Assembly: GCA_015057445.1 (NCBI GenBank) | Contig: SVEI01000016.1 | Coordinates: 1-46,781 of the forward strand | Source of the DNA: Lachnospiraceae bacterium | GTDB lineage: Bacteria; Bacillota; Clostridia; Lachnospirales; Lachnospiraceae | Length of the DNA: 46,781 nucleotides | Reading direction: 5' to 3' | Shown: piece after piece, positions 34,468-44,516 of the stretch | Layout of the letters: every line of letters starts with the position of its first letter | How positions within the stretch are numbered: the first letter of the stretch is position 1 | Translations under genes and position numbers: made by a program | Notes under the pieces: model-generated | Database searches by the model: none | Told to the model about the DNA's origin: nothing | What the model saw: only the letters and a program-made list of their open reading frames with translations

Positions 34468-37371
34468 TCATTGTTTAACTGTATTCTTTTTAACAATTAT
34501 AACAATCACTATTAAATAAATAATTGTACTTACTATGCTTATCCACATAGCTACCATATAATCTGTACATATATATTCAATGTTTACATTATGCTGTCCT
34601 TCAGGCAATTCAACACCCATTAGTCCACCATTTATCTTATTTAATTGAACAACCTGACCATCCACACTTGCACGCCAATGTTTATCATAAATAAGTGGCA
34701 CGCATAGCATAGCCTTACTTCCTGTGTCGTTTATTACTGTTGCCGTATATACATCATCTTCTAGTTTTACATTGGATATATTTGTATCTATTAAACTCTC
34801 TCTACCTGATTTGGCTAATCGCTGTAATGTGTTCTCATCTACGCTAACCTCTGTATATTCTAATTCTTCATTTTCCGAATAGAACCCTAACATCAACGCC
34901 GCAGAACGATCATCAATTGTCTCTAAAGCAAGGAAATCATCAGCGTCTAGCTTATTTGAATATAGATATCCAAAAGGCAATGCTTTTAAATCCTCATATA
35001 CGTAAAATCCCGACCCTGAAAAAACTTTTTTGTAATACATATTGTTAGCCTGCTCACTCTTAGATATAAGATATTTTACAGACAATAGCTGATTAACATA
35101 CCTGTCTTTATATGAAACAAGTATATAATTTGGATGTCCAAAGCTAAACGGAATATTAAGTACATTCATAGTTTCTATCAATTCATTAGAGTGGGTTGAT
35201 GAATATGAAGATACACCATTATACCCTTGGGCGCTAGCATCATTGTAAAACTGAGACATATAGGTTTTATTAATCCTATATAAACTACTATCTACCAAAT
35301 TAAGCTTATCTACCACATATTCTGTTCCATCATTGTAATAACTCAAATTGTATAAAGATTTATCAATGGCCTTACGTTGATTTATAACATCATAATTCAT
35401 TACAACCTGTTCTATGCAGACAAAACCTAACACACACATCACAACAATTTTGTAATTGTATGTTTTCTTAATGGTTAAGAGAATCAAAATCACGTTTACT
35501 GCCACCCAAAATATAATCAACTTAGTTAATACATCTGAGTCCATTTTTAGCTTAGGCGCAAATTCTTTTCCGAGAAGATTTAACAGTAAAATCCAAACTA
35601 CAATGAAAGTGTCAGAAATGACCAAAGTTTTATATAAAATTTTATTTTCTTTTTTCTCTATATTATTCCATAACTTCTCTAAAAAACAACCTATAATCAA
35701 AATTATACCAACATTAAAAACCAAAGTCCATCTCAATGTTATTGCCTGGAACTGTATCAATTTACTAGCTAATGGAATCATAACTCCAATAATGCATGTT
35801 AAGAAAAACAACAATACTCTCTTATGATATTTGTTAATAATCAAATAAACGCATGCTATAACAAACAATACACTGGCATAATTTATTGACATTTCATAAT
35901 AATTAAATGTTCCCGTGTAATCATTTCCTCTGCCCCAAAAATCAGTTGATAAAATTCTTCCTAGGAACACCAGCAAGTAATCTATTGTACGTGGTTCCAA
36001 CATTTCTAGCCATGACACCTTCAATGAGCTAGTCCTACTGCTCTGCAAAAAGCTGGCAAGCGCTGGGTAAAGCATGATAGCGCTAATAAAGATTGCTACA
36101 AGCTCCAACACACCAAGTAGAACCACTAATTTAACTATATTTTTTAGTCCAAGTTTCTTATGAATCCCTCGGATAACCAGATATACTATACTAAACACAC
36201 CTATTATATAGGTAAAATAATAACTGCTTCCAGTTAATAAAGCTAAAGGTATAACCATAAACACCAAGCTTTTATCCTTGTCAATTAGCTTTTCTAGGAA
36301 AAATAGTATAGCTGTAAAATAGGCATAAGCTGTAGCAAACCAATAATGCTGTCCCCATAATATAAACCACCCACTGAAAGTCCATAATATGGTACACACA
36401 AGTATGGTTTCTCTTCTAGAAAACATCTTTTTAAAATATGCCCAGGCAAACCCTGATATCCATATAATCTTCAGATATAGAGCCACTAACACTGCCTTTG
36501 TCGGCTCAATTATAAAGAAAATCCAATCAAAAGGATTTGTAAATCTTATAATACCATCACTAACAAATTCTCCCAAACCTTTTTGGAGAGTATATCCAAA
36601 ATTTTCAAACTCATTAACAAACCCTAGACTAAGCAGAAATCTTGGCCAATATGAATCAATAGTATCTCTGCCTATGTCACTATAAATATATACAAAGTCT
36701 CCTCGTATAAACTTTCCATATAAAATACAGAACATTGCAGTTACTATAGTCCAAATTATTAGAAGATCAACATTTTTACCTTTCTTAAGTAAATCACAAT
36801 AAAATTTTCTTATAAGGAGAATAGCAACCATCAATACCAATATTGCTATAACATTACTAAAAGAAAATAACGCAAAGATAACATTGGAATAATTCTCTTC
36901 TACCACGTTTAATGAAAAAAACGGAACCGTTTCCTCCATTTTAGGCATTACATCAATTCTAATAAACTTTATATCTTCTTCTGGTAAATCGAATATTATG
37001 GAATCATCACCTTTAAATGCATTAATCAAAAAACTATCATCCTGAGTAAAATAGCATTTATCATCAGAGTAAAATATTTCTATTGTAACATTCTGATCCA
37101 ATTTTTCTTCAAATGATATACAACCATTCCATAATGTAAATTCCTGGTCTAATGAAAATACAATAAATCCATCATTACCAGTAACCTGATAACTTCCATT
37201 ACTTTCCACAATTTGATTACTCATATAAAACTTGGCATTTTTAGAATCATCATAATCAAACAGAGTATATGGACTAATTTTAACCGTATTTATGCTAACT
37301 AATGTTATAACTAGTGCATACACCAAAATCCATATAAAGTATGTCATTTTCTGGTTTTTATTCGAAGTCAT
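34468..37371 (-). CDS. YfhO-family polytopic membrane protein
   Basis: The protein has 967 residues. One helix (about 9-27) leads to an extracytoplasmic beta domain (about 30-160), then about a dozen membrane helices (to about 670), then a large extracytoplasmic C-terminal part with YDKHWRASVDG and LPEGQHNVNIEY near the end, and a last helix (about 935-960). SDIGRDTIDSYWPR in an early loop and the W..SVDG..V.L..G.H pattern are typical of YfhO proteins, GT-C-like enzymes thought to add polyprenyl-linked sugars to cell-wall polymers (in Bacillus and Listeria to lipoteichoic acid). The N-terminal beta domain is additional to the usual YfhO core as I know it. GAGGAC precedes the start. Confidence 0.82.
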   Translation of the reverse strand: MTSNKNQKMTYFIWILVYALVITLVSINTVKISPYTLFDYDDSKNAKFYMSNQIVESNGSYQVTGNDGFIVFSLDQEFTLWNGCISFEEKLDQNVTIEIFYSDDKCYFTQDDSFLINAFKGDDSIIFDLPEEDIKFIRIDVMPKMEETVPFFSLNVVEENYSNVIFALFSFSNVIAILVLMVAILLIRKFYCDLLKKGKNVDLLIIWTIVTAMFCILYGKFIRGDFVYIYSDIGRDTIDSYWPRFLLSLGFVNEFENFGYTLQKGLGEFVSDGIIRFTNPFDWIFFIIEPTKAVLVALYLKIIWISGFAWAYFKKMFSRRETILVCTILWTFSGWFILWGQHYWFATAYAYFTAILFFLEKLIDKDKSLVFMVIPLALLTGSSYYFTYIIGVFSIVYLVIRGIHKKLGLKNIVKLVVLLGVLELVAIFISAIMLYPALASFLQSSRTSSLKVSWLEMLEPRTIDYLLVFLGRILSTDFWGRGNDYTGTFNYYEMSINYASVLFVIACVYLIINKYHKRVLLFFLTCIIGVMIPLASKLIQFQAITLRWTLVFNVGIILIIGCFLEKLWNNIEKKENKILYKTLVISDTFIVVWILLLNLLGKEFAPKLKMDSDVLTKLIIFWVAVNVILILLTIKKTYNYKIVVMCVLGFVCIEQVVMNYDVINQRKAIDKSLYNLSYYNDGTEYVVDKLNLVDSSLYRINKTYMSQFYNDASAQGYNGVSSYSSTHSNELIETMNVLNIPFSFGHPNYILVSYKDRYVNQLLSVKYLISKSEQANNMYYKKVFSGSGFYVYEDLKALPFGYLYSNKLDADDFLALETIDDRSAALMLGFYSENEELEYTEVSVDENTLQRLAKSGRESLIDTNISNVKLEDDVYTATVINDTGSKAMLCVPLIYDKHWRASVDGQVVQLNKINGGLMGVELPEGQHNVNIEYICTDYMVAMWISIVSTIIYLIVIVIIVKKNTVKQ

Positions 37372-37431
37372 GTTAAGTCCTCATCTCCTAGAGTTACAAT
37401 CCATATCTTATGAATTTATACTGGAATAATT

Positions 37432-40400
37432 CTATTTGCTATCAACCTTCAAAACTGAAATATCTTCTATGTTCACCTTGGCTCTAAACTGTTCTGGTAA
37501 TTGACTCTCAAAACCACACCTTAGCACATTAGGCAAATGTGAATACTTTTGTGCTATATCTATCCTCTCATGTCTTAACACATCTACAGCATATTTCTGA
37601 CCATCAATCTCGTATGACACATAATATCTGTCTGTATCATTTTCCATACTACTTGGATTAATAGCCCAGCCTTTTATCTTACCAGTTTCCTTATCGTAGG
37701 AGTCTATATGATAATTAAGAACAGTATAGCTTTCTTTTGATTCATTTAATCTGTGCATCCTATAGTCAACCGCACTTAATACCGCTTCTCTTGACAGTCT
37801 CTTCACTGACTGTTCTGTCCAGCATAGCTTTTTCTTTTTTATCCACGGAAGAGTTATCATAATTCCTATCTTATAATCTGTCTCACATATATTTAGGTCC
37901 TTGTAGTCTATATCACAAGTAAAACCAGTAACACAGGCATTGTTTCCTAGGGCATTAGCTACGTCCTGTCGGAATTGCTTGTCAGTTTCAAAGTAAATAC
38001 ACTTATTGTAGTTATCTCTTAATACCAATTCTACCTTACAACGGTTACTTATAAAATCTAGCTTCCAGAAGAACCATCCGGTTATCTTTAAACGGGTAGA
38101 ATTATCTATATTGTCAATGACCGCAGTGAAACTTGACTCTAATGATGGTTTCCAGTGCAAACGTCCTAATCTCTTGTTACTTGCATCTCCAGCGTTATTA
38201 ATAGAAAAATCTATTCCGTTGGTTACCAAGTTAATATTATAGAAAGGATCAACCCCCTCTAACTTAGGGTGTTTATCATACAATCTTTTTCTCTCGGTTA
38301 GAAGTCTCTGCTTCTTAGCTTCGTCTATGTCGTCAGAACCCCTGCTTGCAGATTCATGATGATACATCGTTACATCATTTCTTAATACATTGTAATATCC
38401 CGCCTCATATAATTTAAAACACAAATCCACATCATTATATCCAACGGTAAGTTCCTCGTCAAAACCATCAACTTCATCAAACTTTTCCTTTGATACTACA
38501 AGACAAGCTGCTGTAACTGCAAGGAAATTATAATCCATCCTATTTCTTCCAAAATAGTATATAGGAGAGTCACTAAAGCCTATGAAACTGTGGGATGGAC
38601 CTATTTTAAGGTTTGTAACTCCTGCATGCTGGATTGTATTTGACCCAGGATAAAACAACTTTGCTCCTACTGCTCCCACATACGGAACTGATGCATGTCC
38701 TACCATCCTACTTAGCCATTCTGCATTTGTTATCTCTATATCATCATTTAAAAACAGTAGATACTTACCCGTAGCAAGACTAGCGCCTATATTACACATT
38801 TTAGAAAAGTTAAATGTCATTTTCTCATAATGGTATATGATTCCATTCTTATCTACATATTCTGATATAAGCTTCTTATTCTCATCACCACTACCATTGT
38901 CTACCACAATTATCTCGTAATTAGTGTACTTGGTATATTTCTTAATTGATTTTAAGCACTGAAACAAAAGCTTAGTATTGTCTTTAGACGGAATAATAAT
39001 ACTAACCTTGTCATTATCTATATTTTCATATACCACTCGGTACTGGTACATATCTCCTACATACTCTATAGTACCCTTTAATCCACGTCTCTCTAAGGCC
39101 TCCTCCTTGGCTTTTTTTATAGCCTCGAACACATACGGCTTAGCCTCTGGATTTGATGCTATGGATTCTCCTCTTTCTCTCCAATAGTATAATACCTTTG
39201 GAATGTGACCTACTCTCTTGTTATCAGACTGCTCCATAAATCTTAATGTAAAATCATAATCCTGAGTTCCATTAAACTCCGAACGCAATCCTCCAACTTT
39301 CTTAACCAATTCCGTTCTGTATATTGCCAAGTGATTTGTATACATCAATGACATAAATGTATCAGGAGACCAATCTGGCTTAAAGAATGGTGAATGTCTT
39401 CGTTTTCCATCCTCAGAAAGCTTATCTTCATCACTATAAATAAAATCTAATTCTTTGTTGTCATTTAATTTTCTGGCAAATTCATATAACGCATTAGGCG
39501 CGATTACATCATCACAGTCCATAAAAGCAATAAATTCACCTTTGGCTCTTTCAATTCCGTCGTTAGTTGCTTTAGATATATGACCGTTCTTACTTCTATA
39601 GTGAACGTTTATCTTATCTAGCTTCTCATATTTTTGAAGGGTTGTTTTTACATTTTTCCATGTGGAGCAATCATCTACCAACCACAACTCCCAATTGGTA
39701 TAAGTCTGTCCTATAATAGAATCTATGCATGCTTCTAGTTGTTCATCTATAACATTATAAACAGGCACAACAAAAGTGAACAATGGATTATACTCTAGCT
39801 TTGTCACAGAGTATATATCTTGTTCATTGCGTTCTATCCACTTTTTGTAGGCGTCCACACTTGGTGCGCTTGCCTTTCTTGGGATTATTTTTCGTACAAC
39901 CTTCTTAACACCTTTTATTATCCTGGACTTTAGAGAACTATTATTAAGTACAGCCCCTTTATCCCGTTGAAGTCTGTTCTTGAGTTCCTCTTCTATGTCG
40001 TCCCTTTTAAGCAAGCCCTGTAACCAATAAATCTCTATATTTGGATACTTTTCATAAGTTGCAACATCCAACTTGGCTACATATTTCACTAAACCTTCTT
40101 GATTGACAAAACCATCCACATTCTTCAAATCACCTATAGTTTTAGCCTCTTCCATCGTTGGCTTATTTATAAGTCTAATTATGCCAGCTATGGCATTATT
40201 AGTGGATATATCTATGTTATACTTGCTTGTGAAATCAAATGTTAGATTAACAAAATCTGTTACACCTTGGCAGATTTTGTGCTTGTAGCTGTTATCTATA
40301 CCTGTTTTTTCGAATACAATTCCATTCTCATCATACAGATACACGGACTCCTCTGGTGAACCAAAAAACAGTTCAAATAAAACTATTGCATCCTTAACTT

Positions 40401-41808
40401 TATCCTGTATCCATCTATTGTTGTCACAATCAAATAAATATGTGTCGTACTTTTTATCTCTAAGCTGATTTCTGCTCTTCTTAGTATCCATGATTCCAAC
40501 ATACAAGAAATGATTCTGCTTATCATATCCAGTACATTTCAAAAATCTATCTAACAAATACTGAGAGCTTCCATTCCATCCGCAGTCAAACACTACAGAA
40601 TCTTCATCATAAAATCCCATACTCTGGAAATATTTCTTGGCATTTGCTCTTTCTTGGTCACACTTTTGCAAAAAATCTTTCTCGTTGATGACGTACAGTT
40701 TTTTTACCTTCTGAATGTCTGACATAGTTTTTACTACATATTCAAGATTAGGTATTCCTGCTTCATGTAAATTTTTCCCACAAGCATCTGTCACACCAAG
40801 ATAGCCTAATACTTCTCTAACGGTCTGTCCCAAAGTAAATGGTGGCAATATCTCAAGAGCTGCCTCATCTACCTTATCTATTCCTGCAAGCAATAATGCA
40901 CGTCTAGACATGTAAAGATACTGAGAATCATATTCCTCATCATCCTTAAATATATTGTGCAGATTATATCCATCGCGTGCCAGAAAATATACCTTTCTAC
41001 AGCCTATATCCTTAGTCTTCTCTCTAAACCATCTACTTAGACCAAGATATAGTGGCCCGCCCACATAAACTCCTAGATTATACCAGAAATCATTTTCCTT
41101 CAACAAAACCTCGGCCGCTCCCATATCTACGGCAGATACGTTTGTTGGTTTCACCTCATCCGACAACCTTCTAGCAACATATTGCACTGCATTAAGACCG
41201 AATTTTTTGGCATTATCAATGTCTGACACAACATTGTCACCTATGTGAACTATATCCTGTGCCTCCACTTTTTCTTCTTTGCATACCAATCTAAATATAT
41301 CTCCATTATATTTTGTTGCATGCACATCAGATGATATATATATACTATCGTAATCGTCATACCCACATTTTGTAAGTATATCTACCATCTGCTCTTTGGT
41401 CAGATACATATCACTGGTAATGATAACCTTCTTTCCTGACTCTTTGGCATATCGATAGATGTCATACATCTCATCGTTCCTAACAAGGCAATCAAGTTCC
41501 ATCTGAACTTCTGTATTCATCACATCATTCCAGTTAATGTCTGCCTTATCATTATCACTTATATACTCATAGATATGATTCATATCAGCATGTGGTATCC
41601 CCAGTTCACGCTCCACCTTTTGACTTGCACTCATTTGATACTCGTGACGCTTTTTTTCAAATCCCATAATACCATACTGTCGTCCAACCACATCGAATAC
41701 AGTCTCCGGAGTGTTGACTATTCTTTTTATCAATGTATCAAAGACATCAAATGAAACCACTTTTGACTCATCTATTTTATTTTTCATTTCTTCAAACTGG
41801 TTAATCAT
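37432..41808 (-). CDS. Giant HAD/double-GT2 fusion protein of glycan assembly
   Basis: The soluble 1458-residue protein has several domains in a row. A HAD-type phosphatase-like domain (about 15-215) shows VVSFDVFDTLI, VIITSDMYLT and HIGDNVVSDI; a helical/alpha-beta region (about 230-640) has VYFLARDGYNL and VFDCGWNGSSQYLL. The first GT2 domain (about 676-905) has FTFVVPVYNV and FMDCDD, and the second (about 933-1155) has SIIIPSKDNT and FLNDDIEI. The C-terminal part (about 1224-1458) has two beta domains, each with a GW motif, an RQDVA or RIDIA motif and a GF motif. HAD plus GT2 proteins of this kind occur in capsule and teichoic acid loci. GGAGGAATT precedes the start. Both GT2 sites look intact, so it may add two sugars in turn. 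Confidence 0.85.
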   Translation of the reverse strand: MINQFEEMKNKIDESKVVSFDVFDTLIKRIVNTPETVFDVVGRQYGIMGFEKKRHEYQMSASQKVERELGIPHADMNHIYEYISDNDKADINWNDVMNTEVQMELDCLVRNDEMYDIYRYAKESGKKVIITSDMYLTKEQMVDILTKCGYDDYDSIYISSDVHATKYNGDIFRLVCKEEKVEAQDIVHIGDNVVSDIDNAKKFGLNAVQYVARRLSDEVKPTNVSAVDMGAAEVLLKENDFWYNLGVYVGGPLYLGLSRWFREKTKDIGCRKVYFLARDGYNLHNIFKDDEEYDSQYLYMSRRALLLAGIDKVDEAALEILPPFTLGQTVREVLGYLGVTDACGKNLHEAGIPNLEYVVKTMSDIQKVKKLYVINEKDFLQKCDQERANAKKYFQSMGFYDEDSVVFDCGWNGSSQYLLDRFLKCTGYDKQNHFLYVGIMDTKKSRNQLRDKKYDTYLFDCDNNRWIQDKVKDAIVLFELFFGSPEESVYLYDENGIVFEKTGIDNSYKHKICQGVTDFVNLTFDFTSKYNIDISTNNAIAGIIRLINKPTMEEAKTIGDLKNVDGFVNQEGLVKYVAKLDVATYEKYPNIEIYWLQGLLKRDDIEEELKNRLQRDKGAVLNNSSLKSRIIKGVKKVVRKIIPRKASAPSVDAYKKWIERNEQDIYSVTKLEYNPLFTFVVPVYNVIDEQLEACIDSIIGQTYTNWELWLVDDCSTWKNVKTTLQKYEKLDKINVHYRSKNGHISKATNDGIERAKGEFIAFMDCDDVIAPNALYEFARKLNDNKELDFIYSDEDKLSEDGKRRHSPFFKPDWSPDTFMSLMYTNHLAIYRTELVKKVGGLRSEFNGTQDYDFTLRFMEQSDNKRVGHIPKVLYYWRERGESIASNPEAKPYVFEAIKKAKEEALERRGLKGTIEYVGDMYQYRVVYENIDNDKVSIIIPSKDNTKLLFQCLKSIKKYTKYTNYEIIVVDNGSGDENKKLISEYVDKNGIIYHYEKMTFNFSKMCNIGASLATGKYLLFLNDDIEITNAEWLSRMVGHASVPYVGAVGAKLFYPGSNTIQHAGVTNLKIGPSHSFIGFSDSPIYYFGRNRMDYNFLAVTAACLVVSKEKFDEVDGFDEELTVGYNDVDLCFKLYEAGYYNVLRNDVTMYHHESASRGSDDIDEAKKQRLLTERKRLYDKHPKLEGVDPFYNINLVTNGIDFSINNAGDASNKRLGRLHWKPSLESSFTAVIDNIDNSTRLKITGWFFWKLDFISNRCKVELVLRDNYNKCIYFETDKQFRQDVANALGNNACVTGFTCDIDYKDLNICETDYKIGIMITLPWIKKKKLCWTEQSVKRLSREAVLSAVDYRMHRLNESKESYTVLNYHIDSYDKETGKIKGWAINPSSMENDTDRYYVSYEIDGQKYAVDVLRHERIDIAQKYSHLPNVLRCGFESQLPEQFRAKVNIEDISVLKVDSK

Positions 41809-41819
41809 AATTCCTCCGT

Positions 41820-43055
41820 CTAATCAACATTCTTCCATGTATGATTTAATACCACTATTCCTTCTGCGATATAGTCCATATTTACAATAAATGTTTTTAT
41901 CTTTGTCTTGTAATCTATCTGCACTGTGGCAGTACTATCAAAAAGTGCTACATCAAAATAGTATTCTCCACCTGTCAGATTAAAACAGCTATAATTCAGC
42001 TCAACTTCGTTGTAGCCCTTCTTCCATGATATTTTCATAGAATCAAGTAGCGTATTAACTCCACAAATATATTCGTTATCTATGGTTCTTATAGCTACTC
42101 CTAACACAGGATTTTCAATACTTTCATCACCTACATAGTATCCTACCCTGACCTTCACATTAGCTCCGTGTTGGATATCTTGGATTACATTGCCCTTCTC
42201 GTCGATTATGTTGATGCTGTCTATCTCAGCTATATCAATATTTTCCAGCAATTTGGTCTCCGCATCCTTCTTGCTCTTAATTCTCTCATCCTGTCTTGCA
42301 TAGTAATCCTCTATAGAAAGCTCACTTTTTAAGAAATCCATATACCTATCAGTAACGTCTGCAGTATCACCATCCATTATGAGTTTTCCCTGATTCAACC
42401 ATATGGTTCTATTACAAAATCTCTTTATGGCGTTAATATCATGGCTTACAAAAAGTACTGTTTTCCCAGCCTCCATAAACTCAATAAACTTGTCCATACA
42501 TTTTAGCTGAAATCTTGTATCTCCAACAGCTAAGGCTTCGTCTACTATCAAGATGTCTGGATTTACATTTATGGCCACAGCAAATGCCAATCTAACAAAC
42601 ATACCACTTGAATAAGTTTTAACCGGCTGATTAATATGCTCTCCTATATCAGCAAACTCAAGGATGTCTTTCATCTTAGATTCAATTTCTGACTTAGAAA
42701 CGTTCATTATGGTTGCATTGAGGTATATATTCTCTATACCTGTATACTCCATATTAAAACCTGCACCAAGCTCAAGCAATGCAGAAATTTTACCATCTAC
42801 ATTCACATTACCTGATGTTTGATTCAATACTCCTGTAAGAATCTTGAGAATTGTAGACTTTCCAGAACCATTTCTTCCTATAATTCCCACAGTTTCCCCT
42901 TCAGCAATGCTAAAGGATACGTCATCTAAAGCATTAAATTCACTAAAAAGCTTCTTCTTAGAAAGTCCAAGAGCTTCTTTAAGCCTGTCAGAATTTTTGC
43001 TGTACATCTTATATGTTTTTGTAATATTTGATAAATCTATTACTGTTTTTGCCAT
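41820..43055 (-). CDS. wzt: Polysaccharide ABC exporter ATPase, Wzt/TagH type
   Basis: ATPase that powers export of a lipid-linked polysaccharide or teichoic acid. Of its 411 residues about 1-240 are the nucleotide-binding domain: Walker A GRNGSGKST, ALLELGAGF, signature YSSGMFVRLAFA, Walker B ILIVDEALAVGD and the switch histidine in LFVSHD. The C-terminal 150 residues form a beta-rich domain (SINIIDEKGNVIQDIQHGA onward) like the Wzt C-terminal module that recognises the capped end of the glycan. This module suggests a modified or methylated end that signals export, in keeping with the adjacent methyltransferase. It starts 12 bases after that gene; the permease is one gene further upstream. 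Confidence 0.9.
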   Translation of the reverse strand: MAKTVIDLSNITKTYKMYSKNSDRLKEALGLSKKKLFSEFNALDDVSFSIAEGETVGIIGRNGSGKSTILKILTGVLNQTSGNVNVDGKISALLELGAGFNMEYTGIENIYLNATIMNVSKSEIESKMKDILEFADIGEHINQPVKTYSSGMFVRLAFAVAINVNPDILIVDEALAVGDTRFQLKCMDKFIEFMEAGKTVLFVSHDINAIKRFCNRTIWLNQGKLIMDGDTADVTDRYMDFLKSELSIEDYYARQDERIKSKKDAETKLLENIDIAEIDSINIIDEKGNVIQDIQHGANVKVRVGYYVGDESIENPVLGVAIRTIDNEYICGVNTLLDSMKISWKKGYNEVELNYSCFNLTGGEYYFDVALFDSTATVQIDYKTKIKTFIVNMDYIAEGIVVLNHTWKNVD

Positions 43056-43067
43056 ATCTTCACCATG

Positions 43068-44495
43068 TTACGATCTTCTTAATATTTTTGTATATCTCCA
43101 GCTTCTTGAGCGATATACACCTTCTAATGCCTGATCTTTCTGCTCGTAAGCATATTTCATTTCTTCATACCTTTGCTCTGCAAGCAATATTTCTTTTTTT
43201 GCAGCTTCAAGTTGAGCGCTCAAAGAATCTATCTTTTCTTCCATAAGTAGTTTCTCTGACTTATTATCATCCAGTATTTCCTTTAATGAGTTTATCTCAT
43301 GACTAAGTACCTGTATCCTCTCGTCTACAAGATGGTGTCTTATCTCCTCCACTTTCGCATTATATTCCGATTCATCTAAATACAGATATCCAGCCTTTTT
43401 AGTAGCTTCAACTATAGACTTAATCTGTTTACTATCTATAGATATATACTCCACAACCACTTCTATGGTTTCTACTTTTCCATCTCCCTGTAATTCCAAT
43501 TCAATGGCTGGGTCTTCAGTAAGGAATACATAAACTCCATTGTTATTCATAGTGGCATTGCTTCCAACTACTTTTACGGTGGTATTACCTTCCTTAGAGT
43601 TGACTTTTATCTCTGGAATTGACACTACGCAAGACTTATTTATTGGATCTAATCGGAATTTCCTTCCGTCGCCAACCTTATCAAATATAAAACGATTAGC
43701 TCCATGTACTTCAGATATAAATCTTTTTACAGAGTTTTCTTCTTCCCAGTTATCACCCCTAAATAACTGGATATAAAAGTCATGACTACTCTTTACAATA
43801 AGATTTTCCTCTTTTTCAAGCTGTTCTACACTTCTTCTCAATGTGTAAACAAATTGATACACCTCACCGTAGTCTCTTGTCTGCCAGTAGGTCTTATCCA
43901 TGGCAACCACATCATCTACACTATTTACTATTTCACACTTTCCTACCTTACAATAAGTTGCATTCCTAGTTTCAACAGCCAACCCAGCTCTAAGTATCAT
44001 ATTTTCTAAGGATTGCTTTGTAAACATATGAATATGAGTGTTATCTAATAGACCTACAGGATTATACTCAAATTTGTTGTTAAACAAATCAATTAGTACT
44101 GCATTATGCGCCAGGTTAGGTACGGAAAGAATAATGGTTCCTTCTTGCTTTAAAAGGTGCTTAGCTTGTATCAATACCTCTTCTGGATTTCTCAAATGCT
44201 CCAATATATCTGCAAAGATAATATAGTCAAATTTTATCTCTCTATATCTTTCCAACCACTCAAAGCTCTCCGCGTCGCCAACCACAAGATCCTCTCCGTA
44301 GTTTAACGCCTCCTTACCAGCTTCTTCATCAAGCTCTACCAAATAAACCTTACATCCCAAATCTTCTTTGAGCTTTTTAGTCAATCTACCATTTGCTGGT
44401 CCAAATTCTAGAACAACAGAGTTTTTCTTTATCTGCTCAAAAATTATAGTTAAAGAATTTTCATTAACCATATCAAAATCAAAATCATATTTCAT
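43068..44495 (-). CDS. SAM methyltransferase with beta domain and coiled-coil tail
   Basis: The 475 residues start with a class I SAM-dependent methyltransferase (about 15-190). VLEFGPANGRLTKKL is the SAM-binding motif I, YLVELDEEAG the ribose-binding acidic strand, and FDYIIFADILEHL motif IV; LSVPNLAHNAVL is also typical. A middle part (about 250-380) is beta-rich, and residues about 390-450 form a strong coiled coil ending SRSWRYTKILRRS, a tail often seen on polysaccharide glycosyltransferases. It lies between the ABC permease and ATPase, so it may methylate or cap the chain end that the ATPase beta domain reads, as in WbdD-type systems (inference). AGGAGAGGAA precedes the start. Confidence 0.85.
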   Translation of the reverse strand: MKYDFDFDMVNENSLTIIFEQIKKNSVVLEFGPANGRLTKKLKEDLGCKVYLVELDEEAGKEALNYGEDLVVGDAESFEWLERYREIKFDYIIFADILEHLRNPEEVLIQAKHLLKQEGTIILSVPNLAHNAVLIDLFNNKFEYNPVGLLDNTHIHMFTKQSLENMILRAGLAVETRNATYCKVGKCEIVNSVDDVVAMDKTYWQTRDYGEVYQFVYTLRRSVEQLEKEENLIVKSSHDFYIQLFRGDNWEEENSVKRFISEVHGANRFIFDKVGDGRKFRLDPINKSCVVSIPEIKVNSKEGNTTVKVVGSNATMNNNGVYVFLTEDPAIELELQGDGKVETIEVVVEYISIDSKQIKSIVEATKKAGYLYLDESEYNAKVEEIRHHLVDERIQVLSHEINSLKEILDDNKSEKLLMEEKIDSLSAQLEAAKKEILLAEQRYEEMKYAYEQKDQALEGVYRSRSWRYTKILRRS

Positions 44496-44516
44496 AGAAT
44501 GTAACCTTTCCTCTCC

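Noticed and set aside
35456-36685. Two plus-strand open frames of about 100-120 codons
   Set aside because: Both are antisense to the YfhO gene; long antisense frames are common opposite hydrophobic AT-rich genes.
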